A DNA stretch of 64,000 nt, from positions 1-64,000 of the forward strand of contig NZ_BDCD01000013.1 in NCBI RefSeq assembly GCF_001613325.1, read 5' to 3'. The notes below the pieces were generated by a model that worked only from the letters and a program-made list of their open reading frames with translations, had not been told where the DNA came from and searched no databases. Each line of letters opens with the position of its first letter. Position 1 is the stretch's first letter. Of the stretch, positions 18,086-28,115 are shown piece after piece. Source of the stretch: Nocardia yamanashiensis NBRC 100130. GTDB taxonomy: Bacteria; Actinomycetota; Actinomycetes; Mycobacteriales; Mycobacteriaceae. Both the position numbers and the translations under genes were made by a program.

Positions 18086-19309
18086 TTGCGCACATTTTCG
18101 CGAGCATGGCAGGCGCTGGCGCTGGCGACTGCGCTGGTCGCGGGCACGGCGGCGTGCGGTGGCGACTCCGGCGCGGGCAGTGATCCGGAGCCCGTGGTCG
18201 ACCTCGCCGCGCTCGAGGTGGGCAACTATCGCACCCAGCCGAAAGCCTTCGAACCCAAGGATCGCCAATTCGTGGGGCGGTTCTTCGAAGCGGAGGCGCT
18301 CGCCGGCGTCGTACCGCTGACGGCCGAGATGGATCAGTCGCTGAAGGTCAATCGGCCGGATGTCGTGCACGCCTTCCTGGCTCCCGGCGAAAGCTACGCC
18401 GGACCGATGTTCTCGTACCTGGACCAGACCGGATTCGCCGCCGACGCACCCGGATTCATCGGCGGATTCGCCAGTACCGGGCAGTCCGACGCGGATCAGG
18501 GCATCGGCTATTCGATGTCGGTGTCGGTGCTGCTGTTCGGCACCGAAGCCCAGGCCGGCGCCGCCGCGAGCGCCCTGGCCGTACGCGGGTTCCGCAACAC
18601 CGGCGGGCGACCCGAGGACATCACCGCGATCAAGTCGGGCAAGTACCCGGACACCGTCTTCGGCTTCCACGCCGAGCAGAAGGCATTGGCCGGTTGGTAC
18701 GCGACCGGCAAGTACGTGATCGTGCCGGTCGTCGACAGTGCCGAGGACAAGCAACTCGGCGTCTCCGAACCGGACAAGCTGCTGGGCATGGCGGAGAACG
18801 CGATTCGCGTGGTCGCCGATCGTTTGCGGGCGTTCCAGCCGACCCCGCCCGATCAGCTCGCGCAGCGGGTCTCGGATCCGGACCAGATGCTCTACCGGAC
18901 CCTGCCCAAACCGGACGGCGATTCCTACGAACGGCCACCGGGCGTTTACAGCGCGGCGGCCGACCTGCATTTCGCGGAGTATCCCGAACGCACCCGGGCG
19001 CTGTACGAACGCACCGGTGTCGATCTGGTCGGTTACGGTGCGACGCAACTGGTGCGGACCCGGGACGCGGCCGCCGCCAAGCAGTATCTGGCCGACGTGA
19101 CCGCCGACAAGTACATGGTCGAGGCCGAGGCCCCGAAGGGGTTGCCCGGCGCACGCTGCCAGAAGTACCGGGGTCCTATCGCCAACGCGGTCCCCTACTA
19201 CTGCTACGTGAGCTACGACCGCTATGTGGGGTTCGCTTTCGCGTCTCTGCTACCGGAAGCCCAGCAACGCATTTCGGCCCAGTACGCGATCCTCGCGAAC
19301 AGCAAGTGA
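18086..19309 (+). CDS. Putative lipoprotein A of the left lipoprotein-kinase module
   Basis: The 407-residue protein starts with TTG at 18086. It has a signal peptide ending in the lipobox AGTAAC, so it should be an exported lipoprotein. It is homologous to the protein at 37650: both contain a LAAL-VG-Y / LSKLDVGTY opening and end RISAQYAILAN. It is the first gene of lipoprotein-lipoprotein-kinase, pointing toward the ESX core. Function is unknown; cell-envelope sensing or support of the secretion system is inferred from context. Confidence 0.75.
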   Translation: MRTFSRAWQALALATALVAGTAACGGDSGAGSDPEPVVDLAALEVGNYRTQPKAFEPKDRQFVGRFFEAEALAGVVPLTAEMDQSLKVNRPDVVHAFLAPGESYAGPMFSYLDQTGFAADAPGFIGGFASTGQSDADQGIGYSMSVSVLLFGTEAQAGAAASALAVRGFRNTGGRPEDITAIKSGKYPDTVFGFHAEQKALAGWYATGKYVIVPVVDSAEDKQLGVSEPDKLLGMAENAIRVVADRLRAFQPTPPDQLAQRVSDPDQMLYRTLPKPDGDSYERPPGVYSAAADLHFAEYPERTRALYERTGVDLVGYGATQLVRTRDAAAAKQYLADVTADKYMVEAEAPKGLPGARCQKYRGPIANAVPYYCYVSYDRYVGFAFASLLPEAQQRISAQYAILANSK

Positions 19310-20574
19310 GACAGCGCATGGCATTCTTCCGCAGCACTCCCGGCCGCCTGCTCTCCGGCGCGCTCGCCCTGGCTACGGTCACGCTGGCGACCGGGTGCGG
19401 GCCGACGGTGCCCGGTGCTCCCGGCGCCGCCGAGCCCGATGCGCGCACCTTCGATGTCGGGCGGTACTCGACCATCCCGCTGGACTACCGGGCGCAGTAT
19501 TTCCACAAGGTGTACAAGGGGAACGAACTGGCCGCCATGCGGCTGGCCGGCTTCGTAGCCAACGGGACGGAAGTCGATCCCAGCCTGAAATTCGGGCGTG
19601 CGGCGGTCGGCATCACCTCCGCCCGGAATGCCGGGAATATCCTGGCCGCCGTCGATACGCCGATCCTCGAGAACAGCAATATGATGTTCGGCTTCAGCAT
19701 GTCGGCGGCCGACACCGATCTCAGCACCGCGCGGGACCAGACGGTCCAGCGTGAGGTGAACCGCTCGGACGGCGGCAATCCGGGGCAGACCACCAGCGTC
19801 AATATCGCCGTTATCCAGTTCCCCGACGCCGGATCGGCGGCCAAGACCGCGACCGAGATCGAGGCCGCGGACTTCGCCGTCGCGGCCGAGGCCAACCAGC
19901 CGGTCACGCTCGACAAGTATCCGGAGGCGAAAGGCCATTGGCGGCCGGGCATTCCGACCATGGGCGTAACGCTGTCGCACGGCGACTACCTGATCAACGT
20001 GTTCGTGCAGAAGCCGTCGGCGGAAGAGGCGGGGCTGAAAAGCCTCGCGCAGCAGGCGCTTTCCGTTCAGCTCCCGATGCTGGACCAGCTGCCGCCGTTG
20101 ACGCCCCGCGACGTCGTACGCCTGGACTACGACCCGCAGGGCATGCTCCGGCGCACGCTGCAACTCACCGGCAGCCCCGACCCCTCCGTCAAATCCGAAT
20201 GGGTGATGAGCGCACGCGGCTTCCTGCACGGGGTGACCGCTCAGGACAAATGGCGGGCGATCATCGAACCGTCCGGGGTGGACCTGGTCTCGGAAACCAA
20301 GAACGGCGCGTTGCTGTTGCGTGCCCGCGACGCCGCTGCCGCCGCGACCTTGTCGGGCGCGATAACCGGCGGCTTTAAGAACAAAGCTAGTACACCCCAA
20401 GGTGTTCCAGATGTCATCTGCGAGGAGGCGGCCGATCCCCAAGCAGCCGAACGCTTCCGGTGCGTCATTCGCTACAACCGCTACGTCGCGATGGTCGTCA
20501 GCAATCAGCTGACCGACGTGCACCAGCGTGCCGCGGCACAATACGCGCTGCTCGCCAATGCGGAATGGATGTAA
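19306..20574 (+). CDS. Putative lipoprotein B of the left lipoprotein-kinase module
   Basis: I chose the GTG at 19306, which overlaps the preceding stop as GTGA and gives 422 residues; the ATG at 19318 is a close alternative. The signal peptide ends with the lipobox LATGC. The protein is homologous to the one at 36346: both share the segment for MLRMDYDP-GMLRRTL and end HQRAAAQYALLA. The kinase follows after 8 bases. Confidence 0.75.
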   Translation: MRQRMAFFRSTPGRLLSGALALATVTLATGCGPTVPGAPGAAEPDARTFDVGRYSTIPLDYRAQYFHKVYKGNELAAMRLAGFVANGTEVDPSLKFGRAAVGITSARNAGNILAAVDTPILENSNMMFGFSMSAADTDLSTARDQTVQREVNRSDGGNPGQTTSVNIAVIQFPDAGSAAKTATEIEAADFAVAAEANQPVTLDKYPEAKGHWRPGIPTMGVTLSHGDYLINVFVQKPSAEEAGLKSLAQQALSVQLPMLDQLPPLTPRDVVRLDYDPQGMLRRTLQLTGSPDPSVKSEWVMSARGFLHGVTAQDKWRAIIEPSGVDLVSETKNGALLLRARDAAAAATLSGAITGGFKNKASTPQGVPDVICEEAADPQAAERFRCVIRYNRYVAMVVSNQLTDVHQRAAAQYALLANAEWM

Positions 20575-20582
20575 GGGAAGAC

Positions 20583-22148
20583 ATGAGTATCGGACCGGGT
20601 GCCGTGATCGGCGGGTACTACATCGAGCGGGTGCTCGGCGCGGGCGGCATGGGTACGGTCTATCTGGCCAAGCATCCGGTATTGCCCCGACGTGACGCCA
20701 TCAAGGTGCTCAGCACGCAGTTCTCCGCCGACGCCGAGTTCCGCACCCGGTTCCAGCGGGAGGCCAATCTCGCTGCCGCCCTTGATCATCCGAACATCGT
20801 GTCGGTCTACAACCGCGGTGAGGAGAACGGGCAGCTGTGGATCGCCATGCAGTATGTGGACGGTGTCGACGCCGACGCCGCCATGAAGGCAGACCCGCGG
20901 TCGATGACCCCGCACCGGGCCCTGCGCATCATCGGTGAAGTCGGCCGCGGTCTCGACCACGCCCACCGCCGCGGTCTGCTGCACCGTGACATCAAACCCG
21001 CCAATTTCCTGCTCTCCCACGGCGATGGCGACGAGGAACGCGTGCTGCTCACCGACTTCGGCGTCGCCAAATCCACCGCCGACACCACCGAGCTCACCCA
21101 GGCCGGCAGCTTCGTCGCCACCATCGCCTATGCCGCACCCGAGCAGCTCACCGGCGGCCAGCTCGACCATCGCTCCGACATCTACGGCCTGGCCTGCTCC
21201 TTCTTCAAACTCGCCACCGGCCGCAACCCCTACCCCGGCACCCAACCGGCCATGATCATGATGGCCCACCTCACCGAACCCCCGCCCCTCATCTCCGCCG
21301 CCCTCCCCGGTCTCCCGCCCGCCCTGGACGAAGTCCTCGCGGTAGCCATGGACAAGGACCCGAACCGCCGCTTCGACACCTGCCACGAATTCACCAAAGC
21401 GCTCGAATCCGCAATGCATTTCGGGGTTTCCGACCTCACCATGCACACCCTCCCGAGCCGCTATGCCACCCCGGCGTCCTACCCGCGCACCCAGACCCAC
21501 ACCCCGCCGGCGCCTTCCGCCGCCCCACCTGCGAGCGACCGGACCGCCCCCGCCCGCAAGCGCCTCTGGTTCGCCGCAGCCGCCGCGGTCACCGTCCTCG
21601 CACTGGCCGCCGGCATAGGCATCTGGTCCACCCGGGACACCTCCGCCCCGGAAGCGGCCGCCACCTCCACCGTGGCGCCCACCCCCACCGGCGCCCCCGC
21701 CACCACCGCCGACGCCCGCCGCCAAAACCCCGCCTTCGAAGGCAAAACCATAGCCGCGGTGGATGTCTCAGGAACCTCCGGCTACAACGCCACCGTCGCC
21801 CTCCACCTGAAACCCAGCCCCCAAGCCACCTTCTTCCAAAACCTCGGCTTCGTCTACCACGCCGCCTGCACCCGCAAAGACGAGGAAACCACCCCCCGCC
21901 CCATAATCCGCTACGAGTCCTCCCCCCTGGACCAAATCGACTCCGGCTACCTACTCGCGGTCCGCAGCGACACCAACTCCGGCGGCGGCGGCCTGGTAAA
22001 CCTGCCCTCCAGCATCCAAAGCCGCCGAGCCACCGTCATGGTCCTCGACGACCCCGCCGCCGTAGAAGCCCTCCGCAACTGGACCGACCAATCCGAACGC
22101 ATCCTCCTGGAAAAACTGATCCCAGTCCTCCGCAAGAGCGTCAAATAG
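20583..22148 (+). CDS. Transmembrane Ser/Thr protein kinase, copy 3 (left module)
   Basis: The protein has 521 residues from the ATG at 20583, preceded by GGGAAG. It opens MSIGPGAVIGGYYIERVLG and has Lys41, HRDIKPAN with Asp136 and TDFG. A membrane segment lies at about 328-349. The C-terminal domain of about 150 residues (with QNPAFEGK and LINLP-like segments) closely matches that of the kinase at 34783. It converges on the kinase at 22169 with only 20 bases between stops. It should sense an extracellular cue, perhaps through its two partner lipoproteins. Confidence 0.9.
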   Translation: MSIGPGAVIGGYYIERVLGAGGMGTVYLAKHPVLPRRDAIKVLSTQFSADAEFRTRFQREANLAAALDHPNIVSVYNRGEENGQLWIAMQYVDGVDADAAMKADPRSMTPHRALRIIGEVGRGLDHAHRRGLLHRDIKPANFLLSHGDGDEERVLLTDFGVAKSTADTTELTQAGSFVATIAYAAPEQLTGGQLDHRSDIYGLACSFFKLATGRNPYPGTQPAMIMMAHLTEPPPLISAALPGLPPALDEVLAVAMDKDPNRRFDTCHEFTKALESAMHFGVSDLTMHTLPSRYATPASYPRTQTHTPPAPSAAPPASDRTAPARKRLWFAAAAAVTVLALAAGIGIWSTRDTSAPEAAATSTVAPTPTGAPATTADARRQNPAFEGKTIAAVDVSGTSGYNATVALHLKPSPQATFFQNLGFVYHAACTRKDEETTPRPIIRYESSPLDQIDSGYLLAVRSDTNSGGGGLVNLPSSIQSRRATVMVLDDPAAVEALRNWTDQSERILLEKLIPVLRKSVK

Positions 22149-22168
22149 CTCGATCGACGGTCGGCAGG

Positions 22169-23311
22169 CTATCTCGGTGCGGTTGGTTTCGATGTGCGCG
22201 GGATTGCGCCAGGGACCGAGTACGTCGGGGTAGGGCTGGTCGTAGTCACGAGCGGCTTGGGTGCGGGTGTGTCGTCTCTGCTGCCGATGATGGCGAAGGC
22301 CGCGATCATGAACAGCGCCGCGCCCACCACTACGACGGCCACCAAGGTCGCGCCCCCGTGGTCTGACTCGTTTTCACTTTCGTGGGGCCGCTGAGTTTCC
22401 GGTCTTGCCGGGCGTGGTGTACTGCGCGGGCCGGACGAGTTCCGCTGGGCGGGAGCGGCATTCGCGGGCCGACCGGCGAGCGCCGATTCGGCGGCTGCGG
22501 TGAACTCCTCGCACGAGGAGTATCGGCGTGCGGGGTCCTTGGCCAGGGCCCTGGCGATCACAGCGTCCAGCGTGGTCGGAAGATCAGGCCTTTTCGCCGT
22601 GATGCGCGGCGGCGGCTCGTTGAGGTGTCCCATCATCACCATGGCCGGTTGGGTTCCAGGATAGGGAGTTTCGCCGGTAAGGAGGCGATAGAACGAGCAG
22701 GCGAGGCTGTAAATATCGCTGCGGGCATCGACGGGGCCGCCGGAGAGTTGTTCCGGAGAGGCGTAGGCGATAGTGGCCAGAAAGGTACCGGTGCGGGTCA
22801 ATTCGGTATTGCCGTCGGCCTGTTTGGCAATGCCGAAATCGGCCAGCAGGACGCGTTCTTGCCCGTAATCCTGCGGGGCGAGCAGGAAATTGGCGGGTTT
22901 GATGTCGCGGTGCAGCATGCCACGGCGATGGGCGTGATCGAGACCCTTGCCGATTTCGGTGATGATGCGCAATGCACGTTGCGCGGTCATCGCCGCGGGA
23001 TCGTGTTCGGCGGCGGTCGCCGCGTCGGTGCCGGGCACATATTGCAGGGCTATCCAGAGACAGCCTTCGTCCTCGCCACGGTTCTGGACGGCGACGATGT
23101 TCGGGTGGTCCAGGGTCGCGGCGAGTTTCGCCTCGCGTTCGAAGCGGGCCCGGAACTCGTGGTCGGAGGCCAGGTGGGGCCAGAGGACCTTGAGGGCGTC
23201 GTGGCGGGGTAGCGCCGGGTGCTGGGCGAGGTAGACCGTGCCCATGCCGCCGCTGCCGAGGGCGCGCTCGATGCGGTAGCCGCCTAGGACTGTTCCGGGG
23301 CCTATGTTCAC
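22169..23311 (-). CDS. Ser/Thr protein kinase with C-terminal anchor, copy 4, in the eccC operon
   Basis: The frame is open to 23575, but the kinase begins with GTG at 23311, two bases after the stop of the upstream gene. This gives 380 residues opening MNIGPGTVLGGYRIERALG. HRDIKPAN and ADFG are present, so it should be active. A membrane segment lies at about 320-343, and only a short Pro/Thr tail follows, so it lacks the sensor domain of its relatives. It is the last gene of eccD-mycP-eccC-membrane protein-kinase, which directly links a kinase to the ESX machinery. Confidence 0.88.
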   Translation of the reverse strand: MNIGPGTVLGGYRIERALGSGGMGTVYLAQHPALPRHDALKVLWPHLASDHEFRARFEREAKLAATLDHPNIVAVQNRGEDEGCLWIALQYVPGTDAATAAEHDPAAMTAQRALRIITEIGKGLDHAHRRGMLHRDIKPANFLLAPQDYGQERVLLADFGIAKQADGNTELTRTGTFLATIAYASPEQLSGGPVDARSDIYSLACSFYRLLTGETPYPGTQPAMVMMGHLNEPPPRITAKRPDLPTTLDAVIARALAKDPARRYSSCEEFTAAAESALAGRPANAAPAQRNSSGPRSTPRPARPETQRPHESENESDHGGATLVAVVVVGAALFMIAAFAIIGSRDDTPAPKPLVTTTSPTPTYSVPGAIPRTSKPTAPR

Positions 23312-23313
23312 GG

Positions 23314-24075
23314 CTACTTCTCTACGTACTTGCCGAAGGCGCGTTGGTATTCGGCGAAGTCGGGTTCGGTGTAGAGGACGGGGTCTTTGCCCTTGGTCAT
23401 GGTGAAGTGGGGGCAGTTGGGGGTGGTGGCGCCGGAGAGGCGGGCTTCGGCGATTTTCTTGCCGGTGGTCGTTTCGTAGAGGGTGGCGTCGTAGATGCCT
23501 TGGTATTGATCGAGGGTGTCGGTTTTGAACTCGCACTTGGTGATGCGCTGGCCTTTGGAGGCGCTTCCGAGGCAAGCTACGAGCTGGATGTTCCCGGGGT
23601 TTTTATAGTCTCCGCTCCAGTAGCTGGGGGCGGAGGCTCCGACCAGGGAGACGTGCTGGGTGGTTTCGGATTCGTCCACGTAGAAGATGGCCACGGGGTG
23701 GGGGCCGTTGCCCTGGTGGGCCGCTCCGTCGGGGAAATAGGTGCGATCGCTGCCGCCGCAGAGTTTTTCGAGATCGCGGTACTCGGAGAGCGCTGATTGG
23801 CTGGCCTTCGGCATCCAGAACATCCAATACACCGAGTAGCCGGTGAGCGGGACCATGAGGGCGACCGCGATCCAGCCGATGGCGCGGCTACGGGGCGAAC
23901 CCTCGGGTACCACGCCGCCATTGCGGCGCGTGCGGACCGCGGCGTAGACGAACCACGCCAGCGGGCCGCCCGCGAGCAGGGCGAAGACGACGCCAGGGAG
24001 GTAGCCGCCCTGTTTGAAGGCCAGGGCCGAGAAGACCCCGGCCAACAGGGTGAAGAGAATGAACAGTCTTGCCAC
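23314..24075 (-). CDS. Membrane protein of unknown function in the eccC operon
   Basis: The 253-residue protein (GTG start at 24075) has three hydrophobic segments in its first 95 residues, then an exposed domain of about 150 residues with four cysteines. I recognise no family. It begins 12 bases after the eccC stop and ends 2 bases before the kinase start. It may be an accessory subunit of this ESX system or a regulator of the neighbouring kinase. Confidence 0.65.
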   Translation of the reverse strand: MARLFILFTLLAGVFSALAFKQGGYLPGVVFALLAGGPLAWFVYAAVRTRRNGGVVPEGSPRSRAIGWIAVALMVPLTGYSVYWMFWMPKASQSALSEYRDLEKLCGGSDRTYFPDGAAHQGNGPHPVAIFYVDESETTQHVSLVGASAPSYWSGDYKNPGNIQLVACLGSASKGQRITKCEFKTDTLDQYQGIYDATLYETTTGKKIAEARLSGATTPNCPHFTMTKGKDPVLYTEPDFAEYQRAFGKYVEK

Positions 24076-24087
24076 GTGAACGAAACC

Positions 24088-27000
24088 CTATTCCGGTGGG
24101 AGATCGGCGATCTGGATCATCTGGTCGCCCGAGCGGGACCAGAGGATGCCACGCCCGGGCGGCAGCTTCATCGGGCGGAGATCGCCGATGAGCTTGCCTT
24201 CGTCGCGGGGGCCGCTCATGAGAAGGGTGGACACCGAGAGGTTCTTCATGGTGCCGAGCACATTGTCGTAGAGGGCGCGCGAGACGCCGCCCATCATGCG
24301 GGTCACGACCAGGTGCAGGCCGATGTCGCGGGCTTGCGGGAGCAGTTCGACGAGCGGTCCGAACGGATTGCCGCCGGTGGTGACCATGTCGTAGTCGTCC
24401 ACCACGACATAGATTTCGGGCCCGGTCCACCAATTGCGTTCGCGCAACTGCTGGGGCGTGATGTCGGCGCCGGGGATCCGGTTCGCGAGGTACCCGGCGA
24501 CTTCCTTGATCATCGGCCCACAGGTCTGGGACGACGTCGAATAACCCGCCAGCTGTTCACCTTCGAGCGTGCCCAGCAGCGTGCGCCGATAGTCGATGAG
24601 GATGACGCGCGCTTCTTGCGAGTTCGAGTTCTCGGCGATCCCCCGGATCAGGTTGCGCAGCAGCGTGGTCTTGCCGGATTCGATGTCGGCGAACGCCATG
24701 AAGTGCGGTTCCGCCGCGAAATCCAATACCACCGGCTGCAATTCGGCCTCGCCGATACCGATGACCACCTTGGTCGGCCCCTGCTGGATGCCGTGCTTGG
24801 CGGCCAGATTGAGCACCTGCTCGCGCGGCACGCTGAGCGGCAGCATCCGGACCTCCGCGGCCCGCCGGTTGCCGTACATGGCTTCCATCTGGGTGCGCGC
24901 ATCGGCCACACCGGCCGCCAGCGTATCGGGATCGGTATCGGAGTCCAGGCGCGGCAACGCGATCAGCATATGCAGCGGATCGGCGGTGATACCGCGCCCG
25001 GGCTGGTTCACCGGCACATTGACCGCGACCTTGCGCCCCATCTCGGAGTCGGACGGGTCACCGAGGCGCAACTCGATACGGGTGCCGGTCATGTCCTTGA
25101 CGCCCGGCCGGATCTCGGCCCAGCGGTTGGCCGCGATCACCAGGTGGATGCCGTAGGAAAGTCCCTGGGCGGCAAAGGCATTCATCTGCCCTTCCAGGAA
25201 GTCGAATTCCTCGCGGATCACACCCCAGCCGTCGACGACCAGGAAGACGTCACCGAACTTGTCCTGCAACACCGGATCATCGTGAATGCCCTGCGACAGC
25301 GCGGCATGCTTGCGCCGCCGGAACTCCGCCATGGATTCGATGCCGAGCTCGGCGAACCGCTCCTCGCGCTGCCGCAGCAGGGTCGCGATCTCGGCGACGG
25401 TGCGCCGGATGCGATCCACGTCGAGCTTGTTGGACACCGATCCGACGTGCGGCAGCCCGGCCAGGCTGGCCATCGAGCCACCACCGAAGTCGAGGCAGTA
25501 GAACTGCACCTGTTCGGGGGTGTGCGTGGCCGCCGCCGCCATGATGATGGTGCGCAGCGCGGTGGATTTACCGGACAGCTTGCCGCCGACCACCGCCACA
25601 TTGCCTTGCGCACCAGCGAGATTGATGGTGAGCACGTCACGCCGCTGCTCGTACGGCTTGTCGATGATGCCGATGGCCATCCACAGCTGACCGTGCCGGT
25701 TGACCGGGGACCGCCAGTCCGGATCGGGCAGCAGCATGTCCACCGTCGGCGATTCCTCCAGCGGCGGCAGCCACACCTCGTGCGCCGGTCGCCCGTGCCC
25801 GGTCAGGCGCTTCACCACGACCTGCAGCAGGCTGTCCGGAATGCCTTCGTCGGCGGTCGGTGGCGGCGGCAGCAGATCGAGCGGATCCACGCGATCGGGC
25901 GTGGGCAGCGCCAGCACTTCCACCGGCGCGGCGGTGAATTCCCGGGGCGGCGCTTCGACGAGCGCACTGCCGTCGGCCTGCCGGGTGGCGCGCGGCGCGA
26001 CATAGGGCCCGGACACGTAGGTCGCGTTGAACCGCAACGGATCCGACGCATCGCTCTTGAGGTAACCCGACCCCGGCACACCGGGCAGGTGGTAGGCGTC
26101 GGTGATACCGAGTACGGCCCGGGATTCGTTGGCGGAGAAGGTACGCAGACCGATCCGGTACGACAGGTGCGCGTCCAGTCCGCGCAGCTTGTTCTCCTCG
26201 AGCCGCTGCGAGGCCAGCAACAGGTGCACGTGCAGCGACCGCCCGAGCCGGCCGATCATGACGAACAGATCCGCGAAATCCGGCTTCTGCGAGAGCAATT
26301 CGGAGAACTCGTCGATGACCACGAACAGCGCCGGTAGCGGATCCAGCGGCACGCCGGCCGCCCGCGCCTTCTCGTAATCGTTGACATTGGCGAAATTGCC
26401 CGCGGAACGCAGCAATTCCTGCCGCCGGGTCATCTCACCGGCGAGCGCGTCGCGCATACGGTCGACGAGCGCGAGCTCGTCCTCGAGGTTGGTGATGACC
26501 GCCGCGACGTGCGGCAGCGGATCCAGGCCGAGGAAGGTCGCGCCACCCTTGAAGTCGACCAGCACCAGATTGAGCTGATCGGGCGAGTGCGTGGCGACCA
26601 TCGAAAGCACAAGGGTCCGAAGGAATTCCGACTTACCCGAACCGGTGGCGCCGATGCACAGCCCGTGCGGGCCCATACCGTTCTCAGCCGATTCCTTGAT
26701 ATCGATCTCGACGGGCGTGCCGTCGGGGGTGACGCCGATCGGCACCCGCAGCCGCTCGCGTCCGGCGCGCGGCCGCCACACCTTGGACGGGTCGATCTGC
26801 GCGGCGTCCGGAATCTTCAGCAGCGCCATCAGACCGGGATCGGTGGTCGTGGTGTTGTCGCCGAGGCTCACGATCTGGGCGGCGGTGGCGATCCGATAGC
26901 GGGCGAGACTGCGCGCGAACGCTTCCGCCTCGGCGAGCGTCACCCGGTCGGCGGTCGCGAACTTCTCGGTGCCCGCGGCGCTCTTGGCGAACACCTCACC

Positions 27001-28098
27001 GCCGGCGGCGACCAGCTGCAGCCCACGCCGCGCGGCCAGGGAGTTCTCGCTGGCGCTGAGGTCGATCACCGTCACGGCGTCCAGACCGGATTCGCTGATC
27101 AGCCGCTCGTTACCGCTGACATACCCGTCGTCGATGACCACGACCAGATGCACCCGTCCCTGCGTGGGCTGCGGATTGCGCATGAACCGCCCGCGTTCGA
27201 GCAGATCGTCGGCCAGCGCCGTCTCCAGCTCACCGAGCGAGCCGTACATCATGCGCGCCGCGCCCATACCGTCACGCGCCGACGAATGCTGCAGGTGCGG
27301 CAGCCATTTCGCCCACGACCAGGCTTCGGCATCCGGATCGGCGCACACGATGGCGACCGAAACATGGTCGGGCCCATGGAAAGCCGTCAACTCCATGAGC
27401 ATGCTCTGCACCATCATGCGGGCGTCCTCGGCCGGACCCTCGACATTGATGGCCGGAAATGCCCGCAGCGACACCGCGGTCGGCAGTTCGTGCACCACGG
27501 AGTGGGTGCGCACGAATCGCCGCAGCGCCACCGTGGACACCGGCTCCAGGTCTTCCAGCGGCCCGGTCTCCGGCCGCGCCAGCTTGGCCGCCAGCCGGTG
27601 GGTGCCGATCCCGACCCGCACATGCCCGAAGTCGGGATCGTTGGGCCGCCGCTCCCACATCCGCCGCGAGCCCACCACCGAGGGCAGGTCGGCGGGTTCG
27701 GGATGACTCCACACCAGCGTTTCCAGCTGCTTCTGCGCCGTGCGCCGCACTTCCCGGCGCGTCTGGTCCAGATACCGGAAGTAGTCCTTGCGATCCTCGT
27801 TGAGTTCGGCCGCGCTCTTGTTGCCGCTGCGCTGGCCCATGAGCATGCCGGCCATCGACATGATCATCATCATCGGGAACATCATCATCATGGGGTTGGT
27901 CAGGATCGACCGGCCCATCATGGCCATCATGGCCACCATGCCGATCATGGCCACCACCATGACCACCGGCATGAGCTTGGTGAGCAGCGAACCCGCCACC
28001 GCCCGCGGGATTTCCGGCGGCGGGGTGAGCGCCATCTCGCCGCCCGGCGCGCGCGGCGGGGCGATGCGGGGCCGGCGTACGAAACCTTCGGTAGCCAT
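24088..28098 (-). CDS. eccC: ESX type VII secretion ATPase EccC
   Basis: EccC is the FtsK/SpoIIIE-type motor that recognises Esx substrates and powers export through the inner-membrane channel. The 1336-residue protein is the undivided form, close in length to mycobacterial EccC3. Two very Met-rich membrane segments at about 40-90 precede three ATPase domains. Domain 1 has GATGSGKS (Lys489) and FVVIDEF. Domain 2 has GGKLSGKST (Lys844) and FLVVDGW. Domain 3 has DIESGKTT (Lys1143) and YVVVDDYD. Domains 2 and 3 have less standard P-loops and Walker B lines, as usual for EccC. It starts 17 bases after mycP. Confidence 0.96.
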   Translation of the reverse strand: MATEGFVRRPRIAPPRAPGGEMALTPPPEIPRAVAGSLLTKLMPVVMVVAMIGMVAMMAMMGRSILTNPMMMMFPMMMIMSMAGMLMGQRSGNKSAAELNEDRKDYFRYLDQTRREVRRTAQKQLETLVWSHPEPADLPSVVGSRRMWERRPNDPDFGHVRVGIGTHRLAAKLARPETGPLEDLEPVSTVALRRFVRTHSVVHELPTAVSLRAFPAINVEGPAEDARMMVQSMLMELTAFHGPDHVSVAIVCADPDAEAWSWAKWLPHLQHSSARDGMGAARMMYGSLGELETALADDLLERGRFMRNPQPTQGRVHLVVVIDDGYVSGNERLISESGLDAVTVIDLSASENSLAARRGLQLVAAGGEVFAKSAAGTEKFATADRVTLAEAEAFARSLARYRIATAAQIVSLGDNTTTTDPGLMALLKIPDAAQIDPSKVWRPRAGRERLRVPIGVTPDGTPVEIDIKESAENGMGPHGLCIGATGSGKSEFLRTLVLSMVATHSPDQLNLVLVDFKGGATFLGLDPLPHVAAVITNLEDELALVDRMRDALAGEMTRRQELLRSAGNFANVNDYEKARAAGVPLDPLPALFVVIDEFSELLSQKPDFADLFVMIGRLGRSLHVHLLLASQRLEENKLRGLDAHLSYRIGLRTFSANESRAVLGITDAYHLPGVPGSGYLKSDASDPLRFNATYVSGPYVAPRATRQADGSALVEAPPREFTAAPVEVLALPTPDRVDPLDLLPPPPTADEGIPDSLLQVVVKRLTGHGRPAHEVWLPPLEESPTVDMLLPDPDWRSPVNRHGQLWMAIGIIDKPYEQRRDVLTINLAGAQGNVAVVGGKLSGKSTALRTIIMAAAATHTPEQVQFYCLDFGGGSMASLAGLPHVGSVSNKLDVDRIRRTVAEIATLLRQREERFAELGIESMAEFRRRKHAALSQGIHDDPVLQDKFGDVFLVVDGWGVIREEFDFLEGQMNAFAAQGLSYGIHLVIAANRWAEIRPGVKDMTGTRIELRLGDPSDSEMGRKVAVNVPVNQPGRGITADPLHMLIALPRLDSDTDPDTLAAGVADARTQMEAMYGNRRAAEVRMLPLSVPREQVLNLAAKHGIQQGPTKVVIGIGEAELQPVVLDFAAEPHFMAFADIESGKTTLLRNLIRGIAENSNSQEARVILIDYRRTLLGTLEGEQLAGYSTSSQTCGPMIKEVAGYLANRIPGADITPQQLRERNWWTGPEIYVVVDDYDMVTTGGNPFGPLVELLPQARDIGLHLVVTRMMGGVSRALYDNVLGTMKNLSVSTLLMSGPRDEGKLIGDLRPMKLPPGRGILWSRSGDQMIQIADLPPE

Positions 28099-28115
28099 GA
28101 ATATTGCTCCGGTTC

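Noticed and set aside
23312..23575. N-terminal extension of the kinase at 22169 to an ATG at 23575
   Set aside because: The extension is Arg/His/Pro-rich, overlaps the membrane-protein gene in another frame and precedes the normal kinase start at 23311.
23797..26337. An 846-codon plus-strand frame opposite eccC
   Set aside because: It is an antisense shadow rich in His, Arg and Gly. EccC on the minus strand is fully supported by its three ATPase domains.
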